This document shows positions 10,258 to 20,438 of a DNA stretch of 64,000 nt, piece after piece. Source of the DNA: Proteromonas lacertae. Lineage: Eukaryota; Sar; Bigyra; Opalinata; Proteromonadidae. Location of the stretch: assembly GCA_002245135.1 (NCBI GenBank), contig NGBS01000897.1:1-64000 (forward strand). The letters run 5' to 3'. Position 1 is the first letter of the stretch, and each line of letters begins with the position of its first letter. Made by a program: the position numbers and the translations under genes. The notes beneath the pieces are model-generated. The model was given only the letters and a program-made list of their open reading frames with translations. It was not told the DNA's origin and did no database searches.

Positions 10258-10671
10258 ATGTCAAATCTGATGAAACGGACAAAAATTCTGAATTATAGTT
10301 TTTTTATAACTAACATATCAATTAACTATCTGTAATATTCCACATATATGTATTTTTAATGAATAAACAAAATAGGAAAAGTTGTATATTAAGCTTGTGC
10401 CTAATAGCTTTTAATTAGCATGTAGTTTACTTATGAAGCTCAGATTATTTTTAGCATTAAGAAATACAAAGATGCATAAGAATATTTAATTATAATAAAC
10501 GAAAACCCTCTGAAACCAGGTTCAATCGATTGAGAACGTGCTTAAATGTAATGAATTGATTATCTATAATAGATTCAAAGCCTCCTTCAAATCCACAATT
10601 AAACTTTCACATCCAGATGTTATTCTATTTTTTATAGAAGAATTTAAGATATTAACAGCTGAAGTTGTGTT

Positions 10672-12095
10672 TTATGAATATTTTATTGCTTTTTTCATTG
10701 ATGCAGCTTGATTATCAACTTGTATTTTATCTTTTAGAGATAGTTTTGCTAGCTGCTCATCGATTACTGTTACTTGGATTATATGTGGAAGATCTTCAGA
10801 TATATAAGGTAGAAGATCTGCAATAATGTTGGCTTTGTATAAAGTAGAACTAGACATAAATATATCTTTACAGTTTCTTTTACGTAAATCTTTAATGTTA
10901 TTAACTATATCATATAATTCTACATTCATATAATTATTTTCATCATCGCTTATTGGTTCAATCATCAAAAGTTGTCTTTTTAATTGTTGGAGTTGATTAT
11001 CAGAAGGAATTGTTGAATCTATCCAACAGTTGATAACTGTTGAACTTTTTAGGTTTTGATGGACAATAGTCATGAAGTAAATAGCGTCAGCAATAGTAGG
11101 GTTGTTGCCAATTTTTAATCCTCCTTGACCGTTGGGTATATCCTTAAAGGTTTTCTTTAGTAAGTCATAATGATCTATTGTAAATACACACTCTTTTAGT
11201 ATTAATGATTTATAATTACATTTCATAGATTGGATAATTCCTTGATCTAATGGTTGATATATGCTTGTCGTATTAGGTGGAAGGTATATTATTTCTATAT
11301 TATTGTAGGTAAATTGGATATTCTTTGGATGTGAAGAACAGTTGTCCATTATTAGCAGAATTTTTCTATTTGGAAGTTTTGAGTTTACTGTCGGTATAAA
11401 TACATTTGTCATCCAATAATTAAACACTTTCCCATCCATCCAGCCGTTGCATTGATGAATATAATATTTCTGAGACGAAATAAAGCAATTAGGTTTGACT
11501 GATTTTCCTATATACAGTAGGGGTATGTTTACTGTATTATTCATATTTACAGTAATAACAATAGACAACCTGGATTTAGAAATCTTACATCCACGTATAT
11601 GTTGTATATCTGATTCTGGAACAACACATGTATTCGGCAAAACCATGTAAAAAAGTCCAGTTTCGTCCATATTAAATACACATTAAATTGGATATTTATT
11701 CAGTTTTTTCCTTAAATCAGTAATATCAACATGAGGTGCAGATGAAGCTTCACCTTGTAATGAGGTTGAAAAGAGTCTCTTTCTATCCATAAAATTTTGA
11801 ATTAAGTGTTTACTGAGTTTTGGAACAGGAATGTAGTCTGCTACTAATTGATGTGCTTTAATTAATAGTATTGATGCATTTATAGGAATATGAGCTATTG
11901 GGTACATATTATATGCATTTATAAACCAGTTATATAGCTGATTTTCTAATTCTGGGTATTTAGACTTTCTTTCTCTTTTTTTGTAGAATTACGGCAGGAA
12001 GGATCCATATATTGTTGATTTACCTACTTCATATTCTGTACTAACGTTTTCAATGGTTGTTTCTTCGTTAAGTATATTATTTACTATTTCTGCTT
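10672..12095 (-). pseudogene. pogo/Tigger transposase with in-frame stops
   Basis: The DDE_1 domain is in 10672-11670: NMDETGLFY gives the first Asp, LLIMDNCSSHP the second, and YQPLDQGIIQSMK the third, which is the pogo/jerky order. Upstream in the same frame, 11683-11907 carries the linker and about 11910-12095 carries a helix-turn-helix region (KAEIVNNILNEETT, EVGKSTIYGSF) of CENP-B type. A TAA lies between the linker and the DDE domain (about 11683) and another around 11993 in the DNA-binding part; the extreme N-terminus also shifts frame. This copy should be unable to make full transposase, though its ends look mobilisable by another copy. Confidence 0.85.
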
Positions 12096-12505
12096 TAGTA
12101 ACAAGTTTTTAGCGGTTCTTTCAAATTTTAGCTTGAGCCAAATGTTTTTTTCTTCTAATACTCTCAACTTCATCATCAAATTAACACAATTAAAATTCAT
12201 ATATGCATAACGCTAAATAGAGTGTAAAAGAAAAATACATTACAAGTTTTAATTGTCTAGTATTTTTGCCTCATAGTTGTTGTTAGTAATAAATTACGAA
12301 AGATGTATACAAATAGCATATAATAATACTTTGTATATTTATTTTTGTGAAAATAAGAACAGATCTTTCGTAAAGCTAATCTAATCTAAAACCATACTAA
12401 ATTTCTCAAGAATAATGTGTTTTGATGAATTATGAAGGTTAAATGAATTTATTATACACACAAAAAGCAAAAACTAGAAAAAATAAAAATTCTGAATTAA
12501 AAAAG

Positions 12506-12528
12506 TCCGAACTATCGGGTTCTGACTG
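12506..12528 (-). repeat. Right terminal inverted repeat of pogo element
   Basis: Reverse complement of the left end; followed by TA at 12529-12530. Confidence 0.9.
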
Positions 12529-12585
12529 TATATAAATATTATAAAATTAGCCAGTATATAATTTAAATATAATTATAGAGTATTA

Positions 12586-13509
12586 ATGTTTATGGTTTTA
12601 ACGTATAATATTATTTTTATCCCTATATTTTTAATCATTTTGTATAAATATGTATTTTTTAATTATAAACAATACAATTATATATTTGTTACATGCTACT
12701 TTGAAGATGTTAGACATGATAATAGAAAATTACATACACCACAAAGATATAGAGAATGGATATATACATTCTTTAGTAATATCAATAAACAAGTAGTAGT
12801 ATTTACAGATAATATTACATTAGTGAAACAATATAATCCTCTAAAAATTTATTATTATAAAGATATTGAAAATGTTCCTATAAATATAAACAAAACAGAT
12901 TTATATGCACAACAAATGAAAATGGAAACATGTAAATTTGAAAGAAATATAAGAACAAAAATGATATGGAATAGTAAGCTGTATTTTATGAATATGACTG
13001 CTAATGACTTTAGTTCATTAGTATATATATGGATTGATATAGGGTGTATGAGACACAACCAAATATATAATAACTTTCCTGATATTAATAAGATTAAAGA
13101 ATTATCTAATAACAATGAAATGAATTTTTTTATAATTCGTGAAAGTCCCTTTATTCCCTATAAATTATATAGCTATAAGTGTTTATATATTATTGCAACA
13201 TCTTTTTTTGGATCAAAAATTGCAATACAAAAATATTCAAAAGTATATTACAAAGTTTTAGATTATAACCTTATGAATTATATATATTTTGGTACAGAAC
13301 AGAACATGTTAGATATTATATCTTTTAAATACTTTCCTAATACATTAATATATCCATTATATCAGTCAAAGTGCAATGAAAAAAGTAATTTTTGGAAGTT
13401 TTTAAAATTCTATGCAAACTATCAATGCTCAAAAAATATTCGTGCTTTTAAATATTCAACCAACATTAGATATTTAAAATATCAAAACACAACTAAATGT
13501 GATTGCTAA
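12586..13509 (+). CDS. HtrL/YibB-family protein, membrane anchored
   Basis: A 307-residue intronless gene with an N-terminal signal anchor (residues about 5-22). YIFVTCYFEDVRHDNRKLHT, then YREWIYTFF, VVVFTDN and later IWIDIGCMRHN match the HtrL/YibB family (PF09612), a group in bacterial and some eukaryotic glycan clusters with a GT-A-like fold and no settled activity. The acidic WIDIGC motif sits where a metal-binding motif would be. It should be a Golgi protein. Its promoter once was shared with the FkbM gene at 10208; a pogo element now separates them. Confidence 0.75.
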   Translation: MFMVLTYNIIFIPIFLIILYKYVFFNYKQYNYIFVTCYFEDVRHDNRKLHTPQRYREWIYTFFSNINKQVVVFTDNITLVKQYNPLKIYYYKDIENVPININKTDLYAQQMKMETCKFERNIRTKMIWNSKLYFMNMTANDFSSLVYIWIDIGCMRHNQIYNNFPDINKIKELSNNNEMNFFIIRESPFIPYKLYSYKCLYIIATSFFGSKIAIQKYSKVYYKVLDYNLMNYIYFGTEQNMLDIISFKYFPNTLIYPLYQSKCNEKSNFWKFLKFYANYQCSKNIRAFKYSTNIRYLKYQNTTKCDC

Positions 13510-13549
13510 AAGTATATATTCAATTATATATTCTATTACATATATTACA

Positions 13550-14486
13550 TTATGTGAATGAATAATTAACTGTAAATCTAATCAACCACTCCTTAGAAAT
13601 ATTATAATGCCATTCAACATGTTTTTGAATAAGCGTTTCATTATTTATAATTATTTTAATATAATTAGTTATATCTTTAATTGATTTAAAGTGACTCATG
13701 TTTATAATTGAATTAGGATGAAGTAGAAATAGATTGACAGTCTTTGGTCCAAAATATATAGGTATTGAACCTGCTAATAGACAATCAGTCAATTTTTCAG
13801 TAACATAGTCATTGTTAATAGATGATGCTTGAAATACTTTTCCTATCTTCCATAGAACCACAGAATTTTCTATAGCAATACAAAATTTGTATTGTTTCAA
13901 TAGATCTATTTTATTTGTTATAGAAACATTAATAGGCCATTTTTTATTGTTTAAATCTTTCCCATATGAATCAACTTTTATATATTTCATAAACTCCTTA
14001 ACTATATATTGCCTATTATAATATGATACTTTTTGTAAATATATAACATCTTTTCTATTTATGAAGTCTTAATGAATTTGTGAATATTATAATAAGAGTA
14101 TATAAGATATGAAATATGATATTTATTATTAAACAATCTATAATCTACTGCTATCTGATAGTTTTTATTTTTACCCTCTGTTATTTCAATCATATGCTTT
14201 GTTTGACTTAATTTTTCTGATGCCATTATTATATTTATATTATATTTTTTTTCATTTTTATTTTGTGAATATTTCCATTATATAAAACAGCATCATATTT
14301 AATTATTTTATTGCTTAGTATATTGCACTTATACATTCTTTTAGCTTTGACACAATGAAATGGACTTTTAGGTAATTCATAGAATCTATTGAATGAATTT
14401 CCTATAAGAACATTAAATTCATCACACTTTATATTTATACTAAAAATTAATAGTAAAATTAAGACAAAAAACATTATATATGTCAT
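13550..14486 (-). pseudogene. GT10 fucosyltransferase, two frame breaks
   Basis: The N-terminus (from 14486) has a signal peptide or anchor and the family's first region (AVLYNGNIHK). The middle piece (about 14070-14240) includes YQIAVDYRLFNNKYHISYL, like the donor-side region of GT10. The C-terminal 13550-13990 has IKVDSYGKDLN, FCIAIENS and DYVTEKLTDCLLAGSIPIYF, the diagnostic alpha-1,3-fucosyltransferase motif. The pieces lie in successive frames: one shift falls in a run of eight A at about 14250 and another near 14075; no GTAT...TAG intron repairs either. It is either a recent pseudogene or the A-run is a sequence error. The start overlaps the end of the GT31 gene by ATGA. Confidence 0.7.
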
Positions 14487-15460
14487 ATTTCAGCATAAGT
14501 ACATTTACCATTTATTAAAGAATAATATTTATCATAATTGTTTTTAATACCATGAATTGCTATAATTCTTCTGCTAATATTAGTTTTATGTATTTGATTC
14601 AAATTACTTATTTGTATTATTCTATATTTTATACGGCATAAAGGATATATACCTTTAGATACTAATAAACCAACATGAACATCTTCTTTGTAAATAATAG
14701 GATATATGGAAAATGAGATTTTATTTATTTCTAACACTAATTTATAGAAATATATTGAAAAAAATCCAAAGAGATAATTGGGTAATATACTGCTATTATA
14801 TAAAAAATGTGGAATGTAACTTCTTGATTTTCTATTCCTACATACTTTTTCCTTTTTTGATAATCTGCCAAATGAACAATTGTTGTTATTCATATCTTTC
14901 AAATAGCTGTATATAAGCTTAATATTTGGAACAACATCTTCATCATTCTTTATTAGGTACTTGAAAATACAATTTTCAACAATCCATTTAATCATCCATA
15001 TAGTCAATGCTGTTAAATTAAAGTAGCTTTCATGAAATGACAATTGTATAATATCGTTATATAAAACAGCTTCTTTTTGAATTAATTGATTATAGTAACG
15101 ATTATTAGATTTTTCTATAAAGAAAAAAGCTGATGAATTATATAATTGTATATCTTTTATCATTGTCATCCTAAAAATCATCCTTGTTTTAAATGAATCA
15201 CTCCTTGATGTTATTCCATATATTATCAGTGACTTATATTTCCTAATGTGTAAAGGCTTTAATATGAAATTAGACATATTAATATTTGTTATTATTAAGT
15301 CTTTCATATTATTACTATGTTTTACATATTGTTCATGATTAATATATTTTATTTCATTAAAGAATAATCTCTTCGAAGTTGATATGTTACTATAATAGAT
15401 AAAAACCAAAAAAAGGAAAATAACACATATATATACCTCTGTTATTTTATTTGTTGCCAT
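14483..15460 (-). CDS. GT31-family (beta-1,3-galactosyltransferase-like) glycosyltransferase
   Basis: A 325-residue intronless gene with a signal anchor at residues about 9-25. The family pattern is recognisable: YGITSRSDSFKTRMIFRMTM in the position of RxxIRxTW, IQLSFHESYFNLTALTIWM (the E..F.DSY.NLTLKT block), KNDEDVVPN as the DxD metal motif, and IIYKEDVHVGLLV (the ED.y.G block). These define GT31 galactosyl- or N-acetylhexosaminyltransferases of the Golgi. Its TGA overlaps the ATG of the GT10 gene (ATGA). A second GT31 gene lies at 17480-18394. Confidence 0.8.
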   Translation of the reverse strand: MATNKITEVYICVIFLFLVFIYYSNISTSKRLFFNEIKYINHEQYVKHSNNMKDLIITNINMSNFILKPLHIRKYKSLIIYGITSRSDSFKTRMIFRMTMIKDIQLYNSSAFFFIEKSNNRYYNQLIQKEAVLYNDIIQLSFHESYFNLTALTIWMIKWIVENCIFKYLIKNDEDVVPNIKLIYSYLKDMNNNNCSFGRLSKKEKVCRNRKSRSYIPHFLYNSSILPNYLFGFFSIYFYKLVLEINKISFSIYPIIYKEDVHVGLLVSKGIYPLCRIKYRIIQISNLNQIHKTNISRRIIAIHGIKNNYDKYYSLINGKCTYAEI

Positions 15461-15542
15461 TTTTGTATTTGAAAATATATCATACTCGATTTTAAAAAAT
15501 CATTTCACATTCATGTATGTATATAATTATTTTCTGTAGATT

Positions 15543-16364
15543 ATGTTATACTTTTTTTTAATATTTCTTATTCTAGCATATATGCTGCAACGTAATAAAA
15601 ATATCCATCATAAAAAAGAAAATAGCTATAATATATTTGCGTTTATTAGAGTTAAAAACGAAGTTAAAACTTTATTACAATCATTAAATAGTATTACTTC
15701 ATTTGTTTCAGATGGATTAATAGCTTATAACGAATGTGATGATGGAAGTGAAAGAATAATTATTAATTTTTGTATGAAACATAATAATTTTAAATTATTC
15801 TATTATCCATATTGGGTTATAAAAGCAGGATCATCTTATTATAGGTTTAACAAACACAAAATAAACAGATTGGATACATTTTATAATGAAATTTTAAAAA
15901 TAATACCGAAAAACAGATGGATCATGAAAATTGATTGTGATCAAATATATGACAAAGATGCAATTCTTAATTCTTTAAAACTATTATCATCAAAAAATGA
16001 CTTTCTTACATTTCCTAGAATTGAATTGCATATTAATGAAGGTGATATATGGATTAAAAAAACTAATCCAATAGTCAATCCTGGTGATCAGTTTATTTTC
16101 TTTTATGATGGATCACAATATTTTAAAATGCATATATCTAAAAATCATGCTTTTGAGTTGTTAATAATGAAAAATAGAATTATAAAGAAAGCTATTATAT
16201 CTATTTATCATTTTCCGTTATTAAAATCATATAGACATACATTAAATATATCAGAATGGGGAGTTAGATTAATTGAATGGAAAAGGAAAAGCAAAAACTA
16301 CAAATTAGCAATTAGAGTTGAGGAAATAGTTATATCTAACTTTCTTAACAATTTTATTAAATAA
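15543..16364 (+). CDS. GT2-type glycosyltransferase
   Basis: A 273-residue intronless gene with a short N-terminal anchor (FFLIFLILAYML). IFAFIRVKNEVKTLLQSLNS, then SDGLIAYNECDDGS, and MKIDCDQIYDKDA give the GT-A/GT2 order: first strand, acceptor loop and a D-x-D metal motif. Similar proteins occur among bacterial capsule and LPS glycosyltransferases. It should act in the Golgi lumen; the sugar is unknown. It diverges from the GT31 gene starting at 15460, with 82 bp between the two starts. Confidence 0.7.
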   Translation: MLYFFLIFLILAYMLQRNKNIHHKKENSYNIFAFIRVKNEVKTLLQSLNSITSFVSDGLIAYNECDDGSERIIINFCMKHNNFKLFYYPYWVIKAGSSYYRFNKHKINRLDTFYNEILKIIPKNRWIMKIDCDQIYDKDAILNSLKLLSSKNDFLTFPRIELHINEGDIWIKKTNPIVNPGDQFIFFYDGSQYFKMHISKNHAFELLIMKNRIIKKAIISIYHFPLLKSYRHTLNISEWGVRLIEWKRKSKNYKLAIRVEEIVISNFLNNFIK

Positions 16365-16645
16365 TCTATTTATTTCATGATGAAAAAATATGGGATATTA
16401 CTTTCAAGATAACCCTTAAATGAACATTTTTCTAAGATTTTGATAGTAGTATATAATTCCATATGATTATTATATATTCAATTTAATTTCCCTATACTTA
16501 CACAACTATTCTATTTTAATCATACAAAAAAAATAAATTATGTGAATAAGAATTTAGGTCATTTAATAGACAGTGTGAAAAAATACTCGAAGAATTGTTT
16601 TAGGTTATTTGAAAATGAAAATAAGTAAAAGATAATCATTATAGC

Positions 16646-17347
16646 ATGAAATATTATATTTCATTTATTTATTGTTTAATGTTTATTATCATATATAATA
16701 ATAGTATAGCATCAAGAAAAACAATGATATGCCCTTGGAGAAGACAATATATTTCATATGATAAATCAAGAAAAGAATTATGTAATAAATATATTCATTT
16801 AATAAATAATTTGAATTTATTTTATTTTATTGCATTTGGATCTCTTCTTGGTGCAGTGAGAAATGGTGGTTTAATAAAATATGATGCTGATATTGATATT
16901 ATTGTGCCAGTATCAAAGAATCCGCATATTTTTAAATGCAATAAAGTAATTAATATTACTAATGAGAAATTCAAACAGAGAAGCGTTATATTGAATTATG
17001 ATGTTAAATTATGCAAACATAAAAGAGTATACTATAGTAAAATTCTGTATAAGTATGTTTTAAATAAATGTAAAAAATACAATTTCATAAAAGTTAGATT
17101 TACTTCTGAAGTGATAGCTTTTTATTTATCAACAGATTTATATATAGATATTTATCCAACAATTGCAAATGAATGGATTTATAGAGATTATAATATTTGT
17201 AAGTGTAAATTTTGTAATGTTTATACGTATTGCCATGTTAATTCATATTCTTTAAGCAAAACAATGTATGGAAATGACTATCTAGTCCAATTACGAAAAA
17301 AATCTAAATTAAGAACTACTCATATAAATATAACTCAAATAATATAA
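16646..17347 (+). CDS. LicD/fukutin-family phosphotransferase
   Basis: A 233-residue intronless gene. A hydrophobic N-terminus (residues 2-20) is a signal peptide or anchor. The core GSLLGAVRNGG followed by KYDADIDI is the LicD motif, with the acidic D-x-D-x-D metal site of the nucleotidyltransferase fold. LicD transfers phosphocholine to bacterial glycans; fukutin and FKRP transfer ribitol-phosphate in animals. Here the likely job is adding a phospho-ligand to a sugar in the secretory pathway; the ligand cannot be told. Conserved Cys residues late in the protein (CKCKFCN) are typical of lumenal family members. Confidence 0.85.
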   Translation: MKYYISFIYCLMFIIIYNNSIASRKTMICPWRRQYISYDKSRKELCNKYIHLINNLNLFYFIAFGSLLGAVRNGGLIKYDADIDIIVPVSKNPHIFKCNKVINITNEKFKQRSVILNYDVKLCKHKRVYYSKILYKYVLNKCKKYNFIKVRFTSEVIAFYLSTDLYIDIYPTIANEWIYRDYNICKCKFCNVYTYCHVNSYSLSKTMYGNDYLVQLRKKSKLRTTHINITQII

Positions 17348-17479
17348 CAATTATATAAATATATCAAAAATAATTACGTAAAAATTATGCAATTGTAGAT
17401 TACATATAAAGTAATGATGAAAAACAAGTCACTTTCCTGTTTTTGTGCAATTTTATTTATATTTTAATTTCTATGTAAT

Positions 17480-18394
17480 CTACAGCTGTTTAAACATGCA
17501 ATTATTATTTATATACCGCATAGAATTAACATTAACTCCATGAACTGCTAGATAGATATGAATATCTTTACATCTATGAAAAATATTTCTCCTTAAATAG
17601 TATTTGTTTATTTTATTAATTTCAATTTTATTTTCTTTCAAAAAAATACCTAATTGTATATCTTCTCTGTATATTAAATTAAAATGTTTGTTATTCATTG
17701 TGTTAATCAAGTTATTCCATTTTTTACATTTAGGAAAAATATAGAAATTACCAGCTACAAACTCTGGTAATGTTTCAAATGGGTATAATAAATATGGAAG
17801 ATAGTTGGAATGATTTTTATTTCTATTTGTTTTCATTGGTGGATAATAATAACCATGAATAACTATATCTTTATTATTAAATACTAAAATATACAAGTAT
17901 ATTAGCTGCAAATTCGGATAAACATCACTATCTACTCTTATTATATAATTAAAGAATTTATCATTATCTTTTGCCCAATTATATATCAAAATTGTTGATA
18001 TTGTAAGATTGTAATAACTATCTACAAATGAGAACTGGATCATATCTTCTTCTATACTATTGTATCCTTTTTCATTTTTACCTACATAGAATATTATTTT
18101 TAATTTCATAAAATCAGCAAGTTTTCCCCATGTATTTCTTATTACATCTCTCTTTTGCTTATTTATATAGCATATAGGAACAATAATAATTGCTTTTGTA
18201 AAATCATAAATTATAATGTTTTTTATGATATGGAAAGAGAAAGGTGAATGAACATCTAGTTTGTGTATGTCTAATTTAGTAAATATTTCACAATCTGAAG
18301 ATTTAATAATGTTTTTGTTTATATAGTATAAGATGATATTATAAAATAACAAAAAAATATTAAAATAACAAACAATATTAAACTTATAATTCAA
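17480..18394 (-). CDS. GT31-family (beta-1,3-galactosyltransferase-like) glycosyltransferase
   Basis: A 304-residue intronless gene with a signal anchor at residues about 6-26. It has DVIRNTWGKLADFMK (RxxIRxTWG), IQFSFVDSYYNLTISTILIY, RVDSDVYPN (the DxD site) and IYREDIQLGIFL, so it is a clearer GT31 member than 14483-15460. Expected to add Gal, GlcNAc or GalNAc in beta-1,3 linkage in the Golgi. It ends in TAG and converges on the LicD gene. Sequence rightward of its start belongs to a decayed gene. Confidence 0.85.
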   Translation of the reverse strand: MNYKFNIVCYFNIFLLFYNIILYYINKNIIKSSDCEIFTKLDIHKLDVHSPFSFHIIKNIIIYDFTKAIIIVPICYINKQKRDVIRNTWGKLADFMKLKIIFYVGKNEKGYNSIEEDMIQFSFVDSYYNLTISTILIYNWAKDNDKFFNYIIRVDSDVYPNLQLIYLYILVFNNKDIVIHGYYYPPMKTNRNKNHSNYLPYLLYPFETLPEFVAGNFYIFPKCKKWNNLINTMNNKHFNLIYREDIQLGIFLKENKIEINKINKYYLRRNIFHRCKDIHIYLAVHGVNVNSMRYINNNCMFKQL

Positions 18395-18415
18395 ATTTTA
18401 TAAAAAGAACAGAAA

Positions 18416-19460
18416 ATGTTCTTAAATTGCAAAAAAGACCACTTATATTTCAAACACCGCCACCTTTGCCTCCACTTAACAATTCAAATAATTATGATGA
18501 AGATAGGCCATATGATAATGATAATGATGATAATATGCCTATTTACCCAAGAAAACATAGAACTATCAAACAAACATCGCACAAAATTTTTGGAGGAATT
18601 GTTGTGTGACGTTTGTCAGAGTATGCCGTTTGTTTGCCAGACATTTTTAGAACAAACTAAATGCATATTCTTACTTATTTAGATGAAAAATATTTACACA
18701 TTTACAAATTGGTGATATGAAAATCAATGATATAGTAATGCTATCAATATTTGAAATTCAATTTATTCCAATACAATAACATTTAGAACCAGTTGAATAA
18801 CCATTAGTAATAAAGAATATAAGCAAAGATCCAATTGGGTTACATTGTATTGCATATGATTTACAATATAATGTTAACAGAACAAGTAGCGTAGTAGAAG
18901 AAAGATCAACTTTACCAATGAATATGTAGATAAGAAGAAAAGTGAAAAATCAATGAAGTAATTTGAAGAACAATAGTAATGGCAATTTAGAAACAAGCTG
19001 ATACTTTGAGATTAGGATATGGTGGAATAATGAGAGATATGAAAAAGAAAAAGGATTAGTGTTTTGAATTATATTGGAAGGATAGATTAAATTATGGTAA
19101 TGCAATGATTCATTGATTATCTCCGATTATCGAGGAATTCCTAATGAAGAAATTTCCATAGATGAAATATATAAATTCAAAATCAAACATATAAATTAAA
19201 TGAAAAGAGAGAATTAGTTACTGAGATAATATTTACAATAAAAGAAGTTACATTAAATGAAACAGAGTTTGTTTGGGATAATTTGTACTGGTACATTTAT
19301 ATATGTTTATGAATATATGGAATTGATTACTATTCAACTGATGAAGTTGATAATGTCATTATGATTTTGTTGAACAGCTTTAAAATTTCTATAAATGATG
19401 GCTGGTTAATTAAAAGGTAATGACAATACAAATAAGAAATAAGGGAAAGAATTATTAGTA
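18416..19460 (+). pseudogene. Decayed gene of unknown family
   Basis: Coding-like pieces lie on the plus strand but no full frame survives. The first (to about 18609) has TPPPLPPLNNSNNYDEDRPY, a Pro-rich then Asp/Asn-rich segment. Later pieces share one frame broken by TAA, TAG and TGA codons, for example ISKDPIGLHCIAYDLQYN near 18820-18860 and YFEIRIWWNNERYEKEKG near 19000-19060; pieces further on (IISDYRGIPNEEISIDEIYK, near 19120) shift frame. I do not recognise the family. It is probably a dead host gene beside the glycan block; it could also be part of an unrecognised repeat. Confidence 0.4.
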
Positions 19461-19652
19461 GAATTATATATGAATTATTATCTTAGATTCGATATTAATA
19501 GAAGGGGTTGATTGTTACGCTTATATCTTAAATCTTAGATTTAATTATTTAAGATTTAAAATATATAAATAAACATTCTTTCTTTTGTTTTTTGGGGGTA
19601 AGAGTATTATAGACAACAGTAATTATCTATATATCTATATTAATTCATTACT

Positions 19653-19699
19653 TGTCGCGCGCGATAAAGAAATTTGCGCGATAAAGGATTTATAAACTT
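19653..19699 (+). repeat. Left 47-bp terminal inverted repeat
   Basis: Matches the reverse complement of 24221-24267 at 45 of 47 positions. The unit GCGCGATAAAG occurs twice in direct order within it, which could give two binding sites for the recombinase. Confidence 0.9.
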
Positions 19700-20438
19700 T
19701 CCTTTGAAACTAATACTATATTTACAATATATACTACTTATACTTTACATACCATATGTTATATATATGATTTATGTTAAATGAGGCGATATCAGACAAT
19801 AGAGCAGCATATATCATATTATAACATATATCAAAACTCCTTATATTAACTATGTATATTATGAAATATTATGATATAAATCAATTTTGATGTTGAGAAA
19901 ATTTAAAAAATAAGATCAAATTCCTTTTATTTTTTACCCCCATATTTTTGTTCAAAAATTAAAATTTCTTTTTATTAAGAAATATTTTAGTACTTCTAAA
20001 TATATGTGTAGATTAATATTGCTGCAACATACTTATTAGGTAAATAAAAAAGATGAGTTATAAATAGTTGTAAGTATCATTTTTACAATTCTGTAATAAT
20101 ATCATTAGAATGGTTCATTTATGAATTTTCTATTGTAATAATATCTTGTTATTCTTATTTTCCTATTCAAATGTTTAATCAAATAATAGAGGAAGTAAAA
20201 AGAAAATTTCAAATTTGCTATTTTCTTATATATTTATTATTTTCTCTATTATTTATATTACAAATAAACTTTTGTTTATGATTATGAATGTTTATAAAGT
20301 CGTTTTTTATTGTTAATTATTGTAATTTAATATATTAATTAGATATTATATGTTATTATTTTATTTTTAAACTGTAATAACAATATTGTAAAACAAAAGT
20401 GATTATGAATGAGGTAATTATTATATCGTTACTGAGAT

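Larger units (their letters stand above)
10235..12528 (-). mobile_element. pogo/Tigger-type DNA transposon (Tc1/mariner superfamily)
   Basis: A 2294-bp element bounded by perfect terminal inverted repeats of about 23 bp starting CAGTCAGAACCCGATAGTTC, flanked by TA on both sides, the target duplication of this superfamily. A near-palindromic AATTCTGAATT sits just inside both ends, possibly a transposase site. Inside, on the minus strand, is a CENP-B-like HTH plus DDE transposase with in-frame stops. Removing the element leaves about 80 bp between the divergent genes at 10208 and 12586, so it landed in their shared promoter. The perfect ends suggest a fairly recent insertion. Confidence 0.9.

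Noticed and set aside
14483-14486. True bacterial-type operon
   Set aside because: No Shine-Dalgarno-like signals and a eukaryotic setting; the overlap may reflect compaction or a downstream start.
16540-16630. Short coding-like piece (LGHLIDSVKKYSKN) before the LicD gene
   Set aside because: Only about 30 codons, no start and no family match; at most a gene fragment.
1-18394. Bacterial contamination of the glycan block
   Set aside because: The genes carry signal anchors, one has several mini-introns like those of the clearly eukaryotic genes, and base composition is continuous with the rest of the window.
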